Origin: Rhea pennata | Lineage: Eukaryota > Chordata > Aves > Rheiformes > Rheidae | Direction: 5' to 3' | DNA length: 64,000 bases | Assembly (NCBI RefSeq): GCF_028389875.1 | Contig: NC_084665.1 | Coordinates: 18,818,001 to 18,882,000 of the forward strand | Shown: piece by piece, positions 47,201-59,200 of the stretch | Position numbering within the stretch: the first letter of the stretch is position 1 | Layout: the number at the start of each line of letters is the position of its first letter | Position numbers and translations under genes: made by a program | Notes under the pieces: generated by a model | Told to the model about the DNA's origin: nothing | What the model saw: the letters and a program-made list of their open reading frames with translations, nothing else | Databases searched by the model: none

Positions 47201-50200
47201 TGCAAAAGGATTTGCTCACATTTTTTCCTCTCCTCTTCTGCCTCTTCTCAGTGCAAGTTTCACCTTATTTCCAGAACAATATGTCTATCATGGAAAAAGA
47301 CAACTTTTATTAAGGAAAGAAATCAGGTGATGGTTTGAAGTTAACCTAAAAACTTAACTCTAATAGTGTAGATGAAAAATCTATGAAAAAAGAAAGGGAA
47401 AAGTGGACTGTCATGTGAACATCTTTAAACAAGTTACAGAAACTGTGCAGTGATGACAAATGGTGTTGCCCTGCACTACCTGAAATTCTGTCACTCTATA
47501 GGGCCATTTTCTCATAAGAGGCAAAGCCACTTTCCAGCCGTTAATGGTGGAAATTCACAGCTTTAATACTTCAGAGTACCCATAAGGGTACAGAAGCTGT
47601 TCGGTATTTGTCCTTGACAAAAATCAAAAGCAATTTACCTTAGCGTGTGTGTGTGTGCGTGCACGCACAATTAGTGTAATTGAATGAGAGCCGCTTTTCC
47701 AGCCTGCCATTGCTTCCACCTTTGCCTACTCAGCTGATTGAATCTGACCTCAACTTCAGAGTTAATATCTCTGGGCCAAGGAAGCTGCAGTGCATCACCA
47801 TTTATTGTATCTGCCTCTCTGCATGGGCTTTAGACTTAGCGAGGTTTATTTACATGATATCTCCATGTTCTGCTACTTTAGGAAAGGACACATTGCGAAG
47901 GGAATGTACACACCGCTGTTTGAGGGAAATGTGGCACCTGGGATCTCCTGCTGACTCCCACACTTCCCCATTTGTCAGGCTGCCTGGTCACGTAGCAGGG
48001 TTATATGGCTCTGTTGGGACATGAGGGAATGGCTGGTAACACTGTGCCACTTTGGAAACTTTAGCTAGCACCAAATAGTGTGACTGGGAAGAACAGTAAA
48101 TTCTTACTGAGCCTTAGCTTAGGTCCCTCCAAGCAGCAAGGCTGAACAGGTAATAGTCTTGTGTGCTGTGTAGTCCACAGCACTGGCTACCTGCTTGTCT
48201 ACATACAGAGGTAAAATTAACAAACTAACACTATCTCAGTCTCTGCTGTGTTGCCTGGAGGGTTCCTCGTTTGGGGGACGTGGAAGGAAGCTGTGTGGAG
48301 GGACATTGTCCATAGGCAAGACTCGAAAATTTCAGGGCAGATGCTATAACCTACCAGCGCTTCTAACATGGGCAGTGCTGAAGGATCCTGGCTTTGAGGT
48401 GCTCAGGATCTTGCTGGGCTGTAAGAGCGATCCACACAGCCCTAGAAGAGGTCCCTGTGTCATATAGGTAGATACCTCAGCAGAGCACACGATTCCTGCT
48501 CAGAGGACACTCTCAGTTCGTGTCAAGCTAGAGATTAGAAGTGGCAATTTCCAGTGCCTTGTTTTCCCTTTGATTCCCTGGACCAAATTAACCTGGCAGA
48601 GAAAATTGTTAAGAGAAATAGTGAGAGACTAAAAAGACCACTCTGAATTGAAGTCCAACAAAGCTGATGCATCACTGCCGTCGACCTCTCATTGTTAGTT
48701 ATGTCTTTTATTGACCTTGCTTAAGATATAGGAGTATGATCTGTGAGCACAGTTTCCACTGCCAACACAAGCATAGATTTCAAGACTTCTAAAGAAGTAG
48801 TCTCTGACAGGCTCAAGGTAGCTCTGTGTTTACCTTTTTTGGTGCAATTTTCTTTGTGTTTTAGCGCTGAACCACACTAAACAAAAGGGGATTGCCAGTG
48901 AAATCTGAGCTGGCTTTCTCTTCTTGTGTTTTTTTGGACAGTAGTTCCTTCTTCAGCAGAACTTTACTTTCATACTCATGGGCAACTCATACCTCCATTG
49001 TAGGAGAGAGAGAGAGCAGAGGAGGGGTCTTTTATTATTTTTTGTTGTTGTTTTTTGTTTGATTATTTTTGAAGGAACTGAGGCATTTGCTGTTTCGAGA
49101 ATAGGAGCTTGGGAACCCAGCTATTCTGCCACAAAGCAGGAAATTGACTCCTGGTGGTGCAAGCAAACCCTTCAAGCTCAGCGTGTTTTTTCCGTTTTAA
49201 TGAAATGTCAAAGAAAAATCACAGAATCACAGAATGGTTGAGGTTGGAAGGGGCCTCTGGAGATCATCTAGTCCAATCTCCTGCTCAAGCAGGGTCACCT
49301 AGAGCATAAAAAGCAGAATATGAGTAAAAAATAAGATTAGGCAGAGCCAAGGGAGTGATTCCCACAAGTGCTATTAAACATAAAAATGCAAAGAAAGCCT
49401 CCATCCCACAAAGTCCTTTAGACACCAAACGAGCGAAGGTGGGAGGAGGTATGTGAGAGAGATGTTAGCTTCTGCTTGTTCTATTCTTCTGCTCCTTCAC
49501 CACACTGCCAAAGACAAGGTACAGGAATAACTAGACCTTTAGTCTGACCCTGTGTGGCTGCTCCTTTGTTCTGTCTTCCCTAGTTACTCCAAGAGGCCTA
49601 TTTCTGTGTTAGTTATTCTGTGGAGGTTTCTTGTTTTACAGCAGGTATGACATCATTGGCTTGCCTGATGTTTTCTCTGCTTACTACTAGACAATGCTGT
49701 TAGCTCTGGGAACTGCAGTATCACATTCGCTTCTTAATCCAGAGCAACACTATTAAAGGCACAGCAATCATTCTGATTTAAGATTTGTCCCACTGAGAAG
49801 AGAGCTTGGCTTTCAGCCAGCAGTAACCTTTTTGCTATTTTAATTGGTGTGCCACTGAGTAGGTATCTGTATGGCTCATGCCTACAGGATGTGTTGGGAA
49901 GGTGGGGCTGGAGTATAAGGCAGTAACACAAGCACAGTCAAAAGGAAAGACATGGAGCTATGAGAGGAGCTGATGGGAATAGAAGTAAGGCTGTAATTTT
50001 ATTGTAGAGTTTCACTGATCTGATAGGGCACTAGCTCTGCAAAGAGTCTTCTGCCTCTTAACCCTTGCTGCCCTTGTACTTGCACACAGGATTGCGCAAT
50101 AGGCTGGATCAGTGAGGAAACAGTGGGAAAGAAGCCAAAGGCAGACCACTCTATTGAGCAGCAACCTGCAAGCAGACCAGTTTATGCTGTCCATGAAATT

Positions 50201-53200
50201 TTATCCCAGGCCTTCAATTTTTCACAAAGATCTTTGATCCACTTAGTCTAATGCTTATATCTGTATGAGACTTACATCTATACCACTCACCCCAAACTTC
50301 TTCTCAGTGTTTGCTGAGGACTTGCTTTTCCTTAAAGAAGACAAGCAATTATAAAAAGAAAATGAGAGATAAAAGGATAAAAATGGGGCTCTCTCCTTCC
50401 ACCTCTCAAATTAATCCTCCATCCTGACCTTTGGATAAGCAATGCTTCCGTGGTAAGACCATTCACTAGAGGATGGACTGATCTGTTTTGAAAGTTTTTG
50501 CTTTTATTTTGAATACATAATGAAGTTTTCACTGGGCCAAGGAAAAACAAATCATGATAGGTTAGTCCTAGAGGGATGTGTTTAGGCAGAGAAGGGACTT
50601 ACAACCCATATGACTGCCTTAATCACTGGCCTCTTAAATATTCTGAGAAAAGACTATGTGGCTCTTTGGATGCCCTCTTTTTTTCCTCCCTCTAAATAAA
50701 ATTGAAAACTCTTGGGAAAATATCCACAAAGCCTCATTATAATGAAACAGAGCACTCTTTCTGGAAAGACCTAGAACTACATCTGTAGCTTCTGTAGTTG
50801 TTACGCAATTTGAGTGCTCGTGAATTGTGAGGCCTGAACATTTTGTTTGGGAGTAGCTATGTACTTTGCTATGTTCTAATAATAGACAATAGTTTCTGTT
50901 GTTTTATGGCTGCTGTATTCTTGCCTTTGAAGGAAGATGAGCTAGTTGGAGTCTTCCTTCCTTCCTTCCTTCCTTCCAGTTGAGAAGGTCCAGATTTCCA
51001 AAGCACTGTACCCATCACAGGTATGTCCCCACTAATTTTTCAGAAACCCTCTGCACTTCCTTTGGGCTCTATATCACATCCTTCAAGAGAATGTGTTTTC
51101 CACCATTGACTTAAGGGGATGTTAGATCAAACTGTCCTTGAACTCTTCTGAATACCTGGTCTTGCAATTTACCACCACTGCCCCTCCTGCCTTTGATTCT
51201 ACTTCTGTTTGTCTCCTGTCCTTGATTCAGACCTATTTGCTTCCCAATAGCTCCACTGAAAGAGTCTGCTGCCGACACAGACCACTCTTTTGAAGCAAGC
51301 TGACGCTGGCTATTTCTCTTGAGCCTTGAGAGCTAATTGCAGAAACACAAGTCATATTATCATTGCCATTTCTTTCCTGCCATTTCTGACTGCAGCACAC
51401 AAAGCAATGAAAGCTGCTGCCATTTCAACCAGAAATACTTGTTTCAAGTGACCTTGGGATCTTACCTTGTGTTTGCCACAGGGTTTCTGCAGAGGGACAG
51501 ATGCTGAGCAGGGGGACATAGGCCAAGCTCAGAGCCTTGTTGTGCAAGTGATTCTCTCCTGCTTATGAGAGGCTTTGAACAGGCCCAGATGAGAGAGGCA
51601 AATTGATGACGGGGAAACAGAGGCACAGAAAAGAGAAATCTGAGGCCGATGTGGAGGGACAAGGAGATTGGCTGACAGCTATTGCTCCTCTGTATGGTGA
51701 CCAACCACTGTAGCTGGTAACCACAGGTCTGCTCCCACCCAATGGGAGCAAGACCCTTCATCACAAGTTCCCGAAGTACCAGGGCACACACGCGTGACTA
51801 TGTGAAAGCCACATGCAGGCTTTCTGTTAAGGAAGATGCCTACCCAGGCTGTTCTTCTCTGGCATCAGCTCTGCTGCAGGAGCATGATCCACCCACTAGC
51901 CTGAAAGGGCTGCCTTGCATTGCACCTTCTGCTTCTGGAGGAGGTTCTTACAGGTGTTTGATCACTGCAAAGCTATTTCAGAAAACTGTTTTCCTAATGC
52001 TGAGCTCATGCAACTGTGTGAGTCACACTGCACAAACATGAGACCAGCACACAATGTATCAGATCAGTTGGGGAGAAGAAATGCCAGGACCTGCTTAAGA
52101 AAGAGCTGCTGTATTATTTTCTTATTCAGATGTTTTTTCTCCCTCTTATCTCTTCATTTCCTTAAATGTGCAATGGCTTTCCTATTTAGGGCTGATTTCT
52201 CTTTCAAAATAGATCCTCAGCCAAGGAGAGGCATGCCAAGAGTTACTCACAGGGGATGCTCAGACCCTTCAGACCCGAACACTCAGGTATCCCAGGCCAA
52301 TAGCTGATGCACGGAGAATGGCTTGAGTTTCTGTGTGCAAGGCCAAGCTTTGATGTGTTTCCTCCTTCATTGCCCAAGCAAGAGTCTCTGAATGCAAGGA
52401 AAATTCTCCCTGAATTAAAAATAAAGTCAGCCGGGGCTGTGGGATTTTGCAGCCAGAGATTAAGCCTCCTTTCTCTAGCTTCCTCACCAAAAGAGATGAA
52501 AAGCAGCCCAGGCATATCTGTTTTAGCTGTGCATGAAGCACAAAAGAAAAGACTCAGAGAGCAAAACATTCACAGACCAGTGCTAAGCTGAAGCACAATA
52601 CCTGCTCCACTTTCTTCAGAAAGCTCTCTGTGTCTCTGCCCTCCTGTCACCCAGGAAGCTGCATGTTTTGGCAGCCTTGCTCAGAGCCCCTGCTGAAAGG
52701 TGTCAGTAGCATTAGAGAAACACAAATGAAAACCCAGTGAGTACCCAGCGCAAGTTCCCATCCCTCAGAATAGTTGAACAGACTAAAGAACAGGTGCCTG
52801 AGTATCTCCTCTCACTTCATTGTGGAGGTACCAAAGTATGAGGGCTCAAGAGAAATGGTTTTCCTCTGGAAAAAAAGGGTTAAAAGGTGACAGTAGCACC
52901 ACTAATAACCATAGGGTGTCTTCCAGTTTCAGGGCATTACAATAACCTTAATTAATTGTGACAGTGGCTGACCTTCTGTGTGCCCACATGAAGCAGAATT
53001 CATGACTTTTTGCAGCTTATCCATCAGGATCTGCAAACACTAGGGGCAACTCATCAGTGAGGCAAACAATATGCATGGGCAGGAACATGTTGCTTGTAAG
53101 TGTTGGGCATTCACAATACTCTTTGCATTTTCTTTCTTTCAGGAGCTTCAGAGAAATCCTCATTTGATCATGGATGGAGTTAGCAGATTTGATATTATGC

Positions 53201-56200
53201 AAGGAGAAATAGGTACAGTCATATTCTTGTTTTGGAAACCAGCATAGAGCAATGACCTGTGGTTTCTTTGCTATGTCCTGAGTGCTTAGTGGAAGGTTGT
53301 GGACAATGTGGCTGCAGTAAATAAGCAATTAATGCAGGTCACTCCAGACCTAGCAAGTCCATACAGAATTTATTGCAGATGTTTAACGAGATTTCCAAAT
53401 TCAGCAGCTCTAATCCCTGTTGCTTCAGTTATATAGCACCTGCCCTGTCTGTGTATAAAGATAAGCAAAGAAAGAGAGGCCCAGATAAGACTAAGCAGAA
53501 GGTCACACAGGGTCAAATGAAGTTCTAGGGTAAGCAGGCACAGCTACGACATGTGCAAGACTGAACTTTGTCTTTTCATCCCATTGTCTCTGTCTGCTCA
53601 CTCTCAGTATTTTCTTTCAAAACTTTTCACTTTTATGGATGTTTCTGTCCATTTTCTCTGATACTTACACCTAATATCTGTCTGCTTCCTGTACTGTTTC
53701 CCATAAGTGTGCTTGTCTCTGGGAGTAGCTCTGCTCCAACAGTTCATTGTCTTTCCATTTCTCACCCCAATGAGAGGTTTGTGAAACTTCTTTCTAAACC
53801 TTCAAGCCTCAGCATGACCATGTGTGGTTGGAGGAGCATAAAAGCAAAAGTGGATAATGATGTGGCAAAACAGTTCCCTAGGGACATTGCTGCTGAATAT
53901 TGGGTGGTGGTTCAGTGTTTCAGTGGGAGAGAAAGGAGGACAGAAGAAAGATGTTTTCTTCTAACAGTTCCTCTTAGATGTCTTAGGTGTTGAAAACATG
54001 TCTCCTAAAAAGTTATTAATGGACCGTGGCAGTGAATAACTCACTGAATGTATTTGATTCTTCTCTCCCTTGAGGTGACTGCTGGATGCTGGCTGCCCTG
54101 GGCTCCCTGACACTGCAGAAGCGATTTTTGGAAAATGTTTTACCAAAGGATCAAGGATTCCGGGATGATTATGCTGGAATTTTTCATTTCCGGGTATGTA
54201 TTCTGTGCTGTAGTGGGACTACTTTGACTTTGCTGGATGGATTACACAGAGGGTCCAGACTGCAGTCCCAGATGTCAACAACTTTCAATGTTTTGTTTCT
54301 TCAGTGCTGACTCCCAGCTCAGAATTTTGTGAACTCCAGATCTGATAATGGGCCCCTGTGTTCCAGGCATAGCCAAACTTTAGGAAATTCGAAGCCCTTC
54401 TCCCAAAGTTATAATTTATGCCCAGCTCCAGAGGTACAGATGCTAGCTTTTCAGATGGATTTGTGTCCATATGCATTTCAGATGGCTTTCTGACACCTGT
54501 TTTAACTTGGACTGTTTGTGTTTGAGTTCTTTATTTATTTGGACTAATTGTCTATTTCTCTGTATGCTTTACTTTCCACTTTCAACTGGAAGAACTTGCT
54601 TGAAATTACAAGCCCTATGAGACAGATCAGAGGAACTGGCTTTTGACATTTTAAAAATAGTTTTGATTTGGACAGAAGAGCAAAGCTCCTTAGTAAATCT
54701 CACTTTCTACCAGTTCTTGAAATTCTCCGAATCATCTAGGTGAATGACTGGGATACTAACTGGCAAGCCCTACTCACTTATATCTGAGAGAACCAAATAT
54801 CATATGAGGTTAGAAGAACATGCACTGTCATTAAGTCCCGGAAGCTAAATTGGAGGCAGAGAGAATCACTTGACCACTCATCATCCCCTTTTTTCACGAA
54901 TCTGTTTTGTTATTTGCAATTCAGTACTAAGCAAGGAGCACTAGCAGTGGCACTTCATGACCCCCTCCCTTGAACTCTCATGTAACAGCCCAGGAGGATT
55001 TTCTTACAGTCAGTCTAAATATTCCTTTATTCCTTTGCTCCTTGGAATACCAGATGTTTCTGATTTGGCACATTACCAGCACGCAGAGGTGCATTGTTCA
55101 AGATAAACCAGCTGAAGTGATACCAGTACTGCTTAAAAAACATTTAAAGGATGCAAGCTAGATTTTCTTTCATTAGAGCTTTGAAAAGATAGGAACAATT
55201 CTTAAATCCTAAGCAGTATAAATACCTTACAGTATTTGCAAATGTTTTCCCTGACATCTTATCTGCAAATCAATGCAACTGTTTCCGGCTTTCCTCAAGC
55301 AATAAACCCTGAGAAAGCTACTCTGAATGGAAATGCCTTCTCGGAAATGCCTTCCAATTATTCCATCAAAGATATATTTTACTGCCATCCACAGGCTAAG
55401 TTGCTAGACCTCAGTTCAGTGAAGGATCATAAACAAAGCATATCATATGCTAATATAAACATTTTTGCTTACAACTTTTTCTCACCTTATTGTTTCTGGA
55501 TTGCCTCTCAACAACACAAATTGCTGCTCTGGGCTTCATATGTAACCCTGACTATTCAGCTGCAGGAGTTAGAGTGTTAAGCGTTTCAGCAGTGATATTT
55601 AAGATGGTGACATTTTTGTCTGGGAAATAACTACGATGATATTATTTCATCAGGAATTAATTCAGTCTTGTGTTCGTACAGGAATCAGTTTGTCTAGTAC
55701 AGAAACTCTGATGTCTCCAAAACAGAAAGTGCCAGGTGTTGTGACATGAGCAGCAGCAGCTCAGCCTTGGAAACTAATAGAAATATTTTTCAGGAATTCC
55801 AGGGATTTATGGCAGAATGCATCTGCTCAAAATGGGGGTGGCCTTGCTCTAGCATAGATGTCCCTCCTCTCAGGAAGAAATAGAGGAAATTTTTAAAGAC
55901 CACAAGTGGTCAAGACCTCATTTTCAGGACTCATCCAAAATGTACCTCCTAACACCATACTGTCAGTTTTCCTCTGCAGAAGAAAGTAGTTGAAGGGCAT
56001 GGGATTTTCACCTTGCTTGCTTCTGGAACTTGAAGGCTCAGATGAGACCATGAGCTGAAGGTTTGTGGTAGTCAGAGTGAAGTAACTCTGTTTATTCAGC
56101 CAAAACAAACAAAAAACTACAATGCTATTGTGAGAAGGCCTCTGAACTTGGACTCCCTGCTGAAGACCACCAAGGAATTTGGCTTTTAGAAGGAGATTCA

Positions 56201-59200
56201 GACTGCACTAATCCCCACTGCCAGCTCCTTATTGTTCTCTGCAGGTGTTTGCCCATCATGTTTGCACTTGAAGCACAGCATGAAGGTGTGGCTGGATGTC
56301 ACACCTTTTCTCGATACAGACCTACTGCCAAGTGTTGACTGGTGATCAGGAGGCACCTCAGGTGACCAAAAGGACAGCTCCTTTTGGAAAGGTAGAAGCT
56401 CAGATCTTTCCAGGCCTTGCAGATCTCTTTTTCCAATAGAGGCAACTTAGTGACAGTTTTTTCCTTCAGCCGCACCCTATTGAAGTCCCACAGAACTGAG
56501 GCCTGTCCCGCAGCTGGGTTCAGAGCACAGCTCTGCTGCCTCCCCTCATCACCAAGGCAGAAAGTAAGAGGTCAGGGGGAGGCAGGAACACTAGAATAAT
56601 CAAATCTGCTTTCTCTTGAGCAAACCGAAAGCTGCTTTGCTGTTCTTGGCAGATCACGTCTTGTGCTTTTCCAACAGAACAGCTTATTTGGGGGCTTTTC
56701 ATTGACCAAAGCCATGAAAATAAAACAAGCTAGACTAAATCTATTGCTGGCATAGTTCCACTGGAGTCCTTAGCATTACTGCAAATAGAAGCATGGCCTC
56801 TTATGATTACAAATCATGCTAAGCTACATTAGTCTGCTAATGACTCTGGAAATGGCTCCTTAAGTTCATCCCCACAGATTTCCTTCCCTGTCTTTTCCCT
56901 TGAAAAGTTGCATCAGCCAGATCAGCTGGAGGAACACCTGTTCTGTCCACATGCTGGAGAGACTACCTGCATCCTCCTTACCTATCAAGGAGATGGATAA
57001 CACCTCAAAATAATCTTTGGTCACTACACCATCCTTGTCTGTGACAGCGCATGTCGGAGTCTTAACTGAAACGCAGAGAAAGGAAAATCTAGAGACTGGG
57101 TCATGGCAGAGGCTTTCTGGCCAAAAAAGGTGCTGCAAGGAAAAATCCAAGTGCAGCTGAGGAATGAGGCTTACTGAATTGTCTGCATGATTGCTTTTTA
57201 TCATCCTGAAGGGTTGCTATTGCCCAATAATATTAGCATTAGTTTCCTATGTTGTATCTTTCCTCCTGTTGATTGCAGAACTGCTTATATTTCCAAATGA
57301 TTTCCTGCGCCACTGAAAAATCCGGCCACTTTGTAGCTTGTTTAGTGATGTAGAACATCAGGCTGAAACAGCTCAGAAAAGAACTTGCACATACCTGTGC
57401 TTTAGATTCATTCCTGGGCTATTTCAGGATGCTGTTGCTTGACATGAATATTCGCTCTTAAAAGAGGCTCATTCTTTTATCTCTCTCTCTCTCTCTCCTT
57501 CTTTTGCAGTTCTGGTATTTTGGAGACTGGGTGGATGTAGTGATAGATGATCGACTGCCTTTTCTAAATGGGAGATACTTGTCTGTACATCCTCGAACAT
57601 CAAACGAATTCTGGCCATCCTTGCTAGAAAAAGCATATGCCAAGTAAATATACCCAGTCTGTTTTTCCACCCAACACTGACTGCTTTATATGCTTTCTTC
57701 ACTGTCTCTTTTACACAAAGCATAAGGGAGGATTTCAGGCCCACTGCTGTGTTGTGCTGTACTGTGCTTTTGTAAAGGCTGCAGACAACACAGGGCCAGC
57801 GTAAGCTGGAGATGTAGATCTTGGACTGAAGATCTAAACGCGTTCAGTCCAACCCTGGGCTGTTAATGTCTGAAAATTAAAATGACCAGGGTAATCAGAA
57901 GGGTTGGGCTTCTCTTCCTTACTTTAAGCAACTTTCTTTACCTATGTTTTCCCTCCCATGTTTTTGTTTGTTAAAAGCTACAGACTATGAGCAGGTATTA
58001 CCTCTGTTTACAGTCACTAATCAGGTACTACTGTTTGGGACAAAACAGTGAAAGGAATCATGACTGAAGAATATGCCCAAGCACAATACATTTACTGCTG
58101 TGAGTCTCTGATCATCTCATTTAGCACAGAAAGCTCCGACTCTTAGCTGTGGTCCTCAGAGTACTGCAGGGTTAACGATGATTAATAAAGAAATAATGAT
58201 TAATACAAAATCCTCTGAGGAGTGAAGGGATCAGAATATGACTGGTTAACATTCATAGCACTGCTATTATTAAATGAACTGAAGAGAAATTCCTGTGCTA
58301 GGGGGAGGTACAAAGGGACTGGGACCTGGGGGACATACCCTACATCAAGCAGATATAACTATGCAGTGAAGTAAGGAGGTGTTGGGGAAAAAAACTAGTT
58401 AGTTTGGCAGGTTTAGTCAAGAATAAGCAAACATTAAATCAAGGTTTGAGTGTCTTGGGAATAGAATGCATTTTGCCCTGAGATACCTCAGGAAAGTTGA
58501 CTCAGGAGTCAGTATCAATCTGATACTGATATCAATCAATATCAATTTTAATTACAAAGCACACCAAAATTCAATTAAATTAAAGTTGCAAGAAATGCTG
58601 TTTATGAGATTCCCATTTGAGAATTTTTTCCCCAGTGTCCATGACAAATTCCTTTCATCAGTATAGGACAAGGAAAACGTTCCAAAATACATTTAGCTAC
58701 AGACTTCATTTGATTATGTTCATTAAATACAGTGTGTATGGTGAAGTTTAATGGCATGCTCTAAGTATGACATGTTCTAGTGTATTTGCTGTCTTAATAA
58801 AAAGCACATGATAAGAACGATGATAAGGATTGTGTTGGTGATATTAAATAATTGTCATATTATTACTGTGCTCTAGCAAAGTAGATTGGGAGCAGAGCTG
58901 TAAATTTCCTTCTGTCTTGTTTTGAGAGCATAGGCAAATATCTTTACCTCTCATTTCTTCCTATTTCCCATTTGCAAAAGGAATGCTGGCCATCTTTATA
59001 AAAAGTCATGACAAAATGTAATATAAGCGCTAACAATTTAGCTTATAAGCCCTGAAAGCTTCCATCTGAGTGGGTCACTTTTGGCTCCTTTTCTGTTCAA
59101 AAGAGAGAAACTGGATTTTTCAGGTGAAATCCAGCTTATCTCTCTTAAATGTCTGTATAGGCATGAGATACATCAAATTATTTCCTCTTCTCTGTAAGTG

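Larger units (their letters stand above)
44208..53142 (+). other. CAPN13 intron 1 (coding), 8.9 kb
   Basis: Contents: a CR1 3'-end fragment (49214-49306), an alternating purine/pyrimidine tract (47643-47668), a (TTCC)6 microsatellite (50954-50977), A/T-rich sequence at 46060-46240, and a weak MIR-like patch near 51605-51680. No extra exon with calpain similarity was seen. Confidence 0.8.

Noticed and set aside
53568..53993. 141-codon ORF between CAPN13 exons 2 and 3
   Set aside because: Intronic, hydrophobic and Ser-rich from T/C-rich DNA, and not continuous with calpain sequence.
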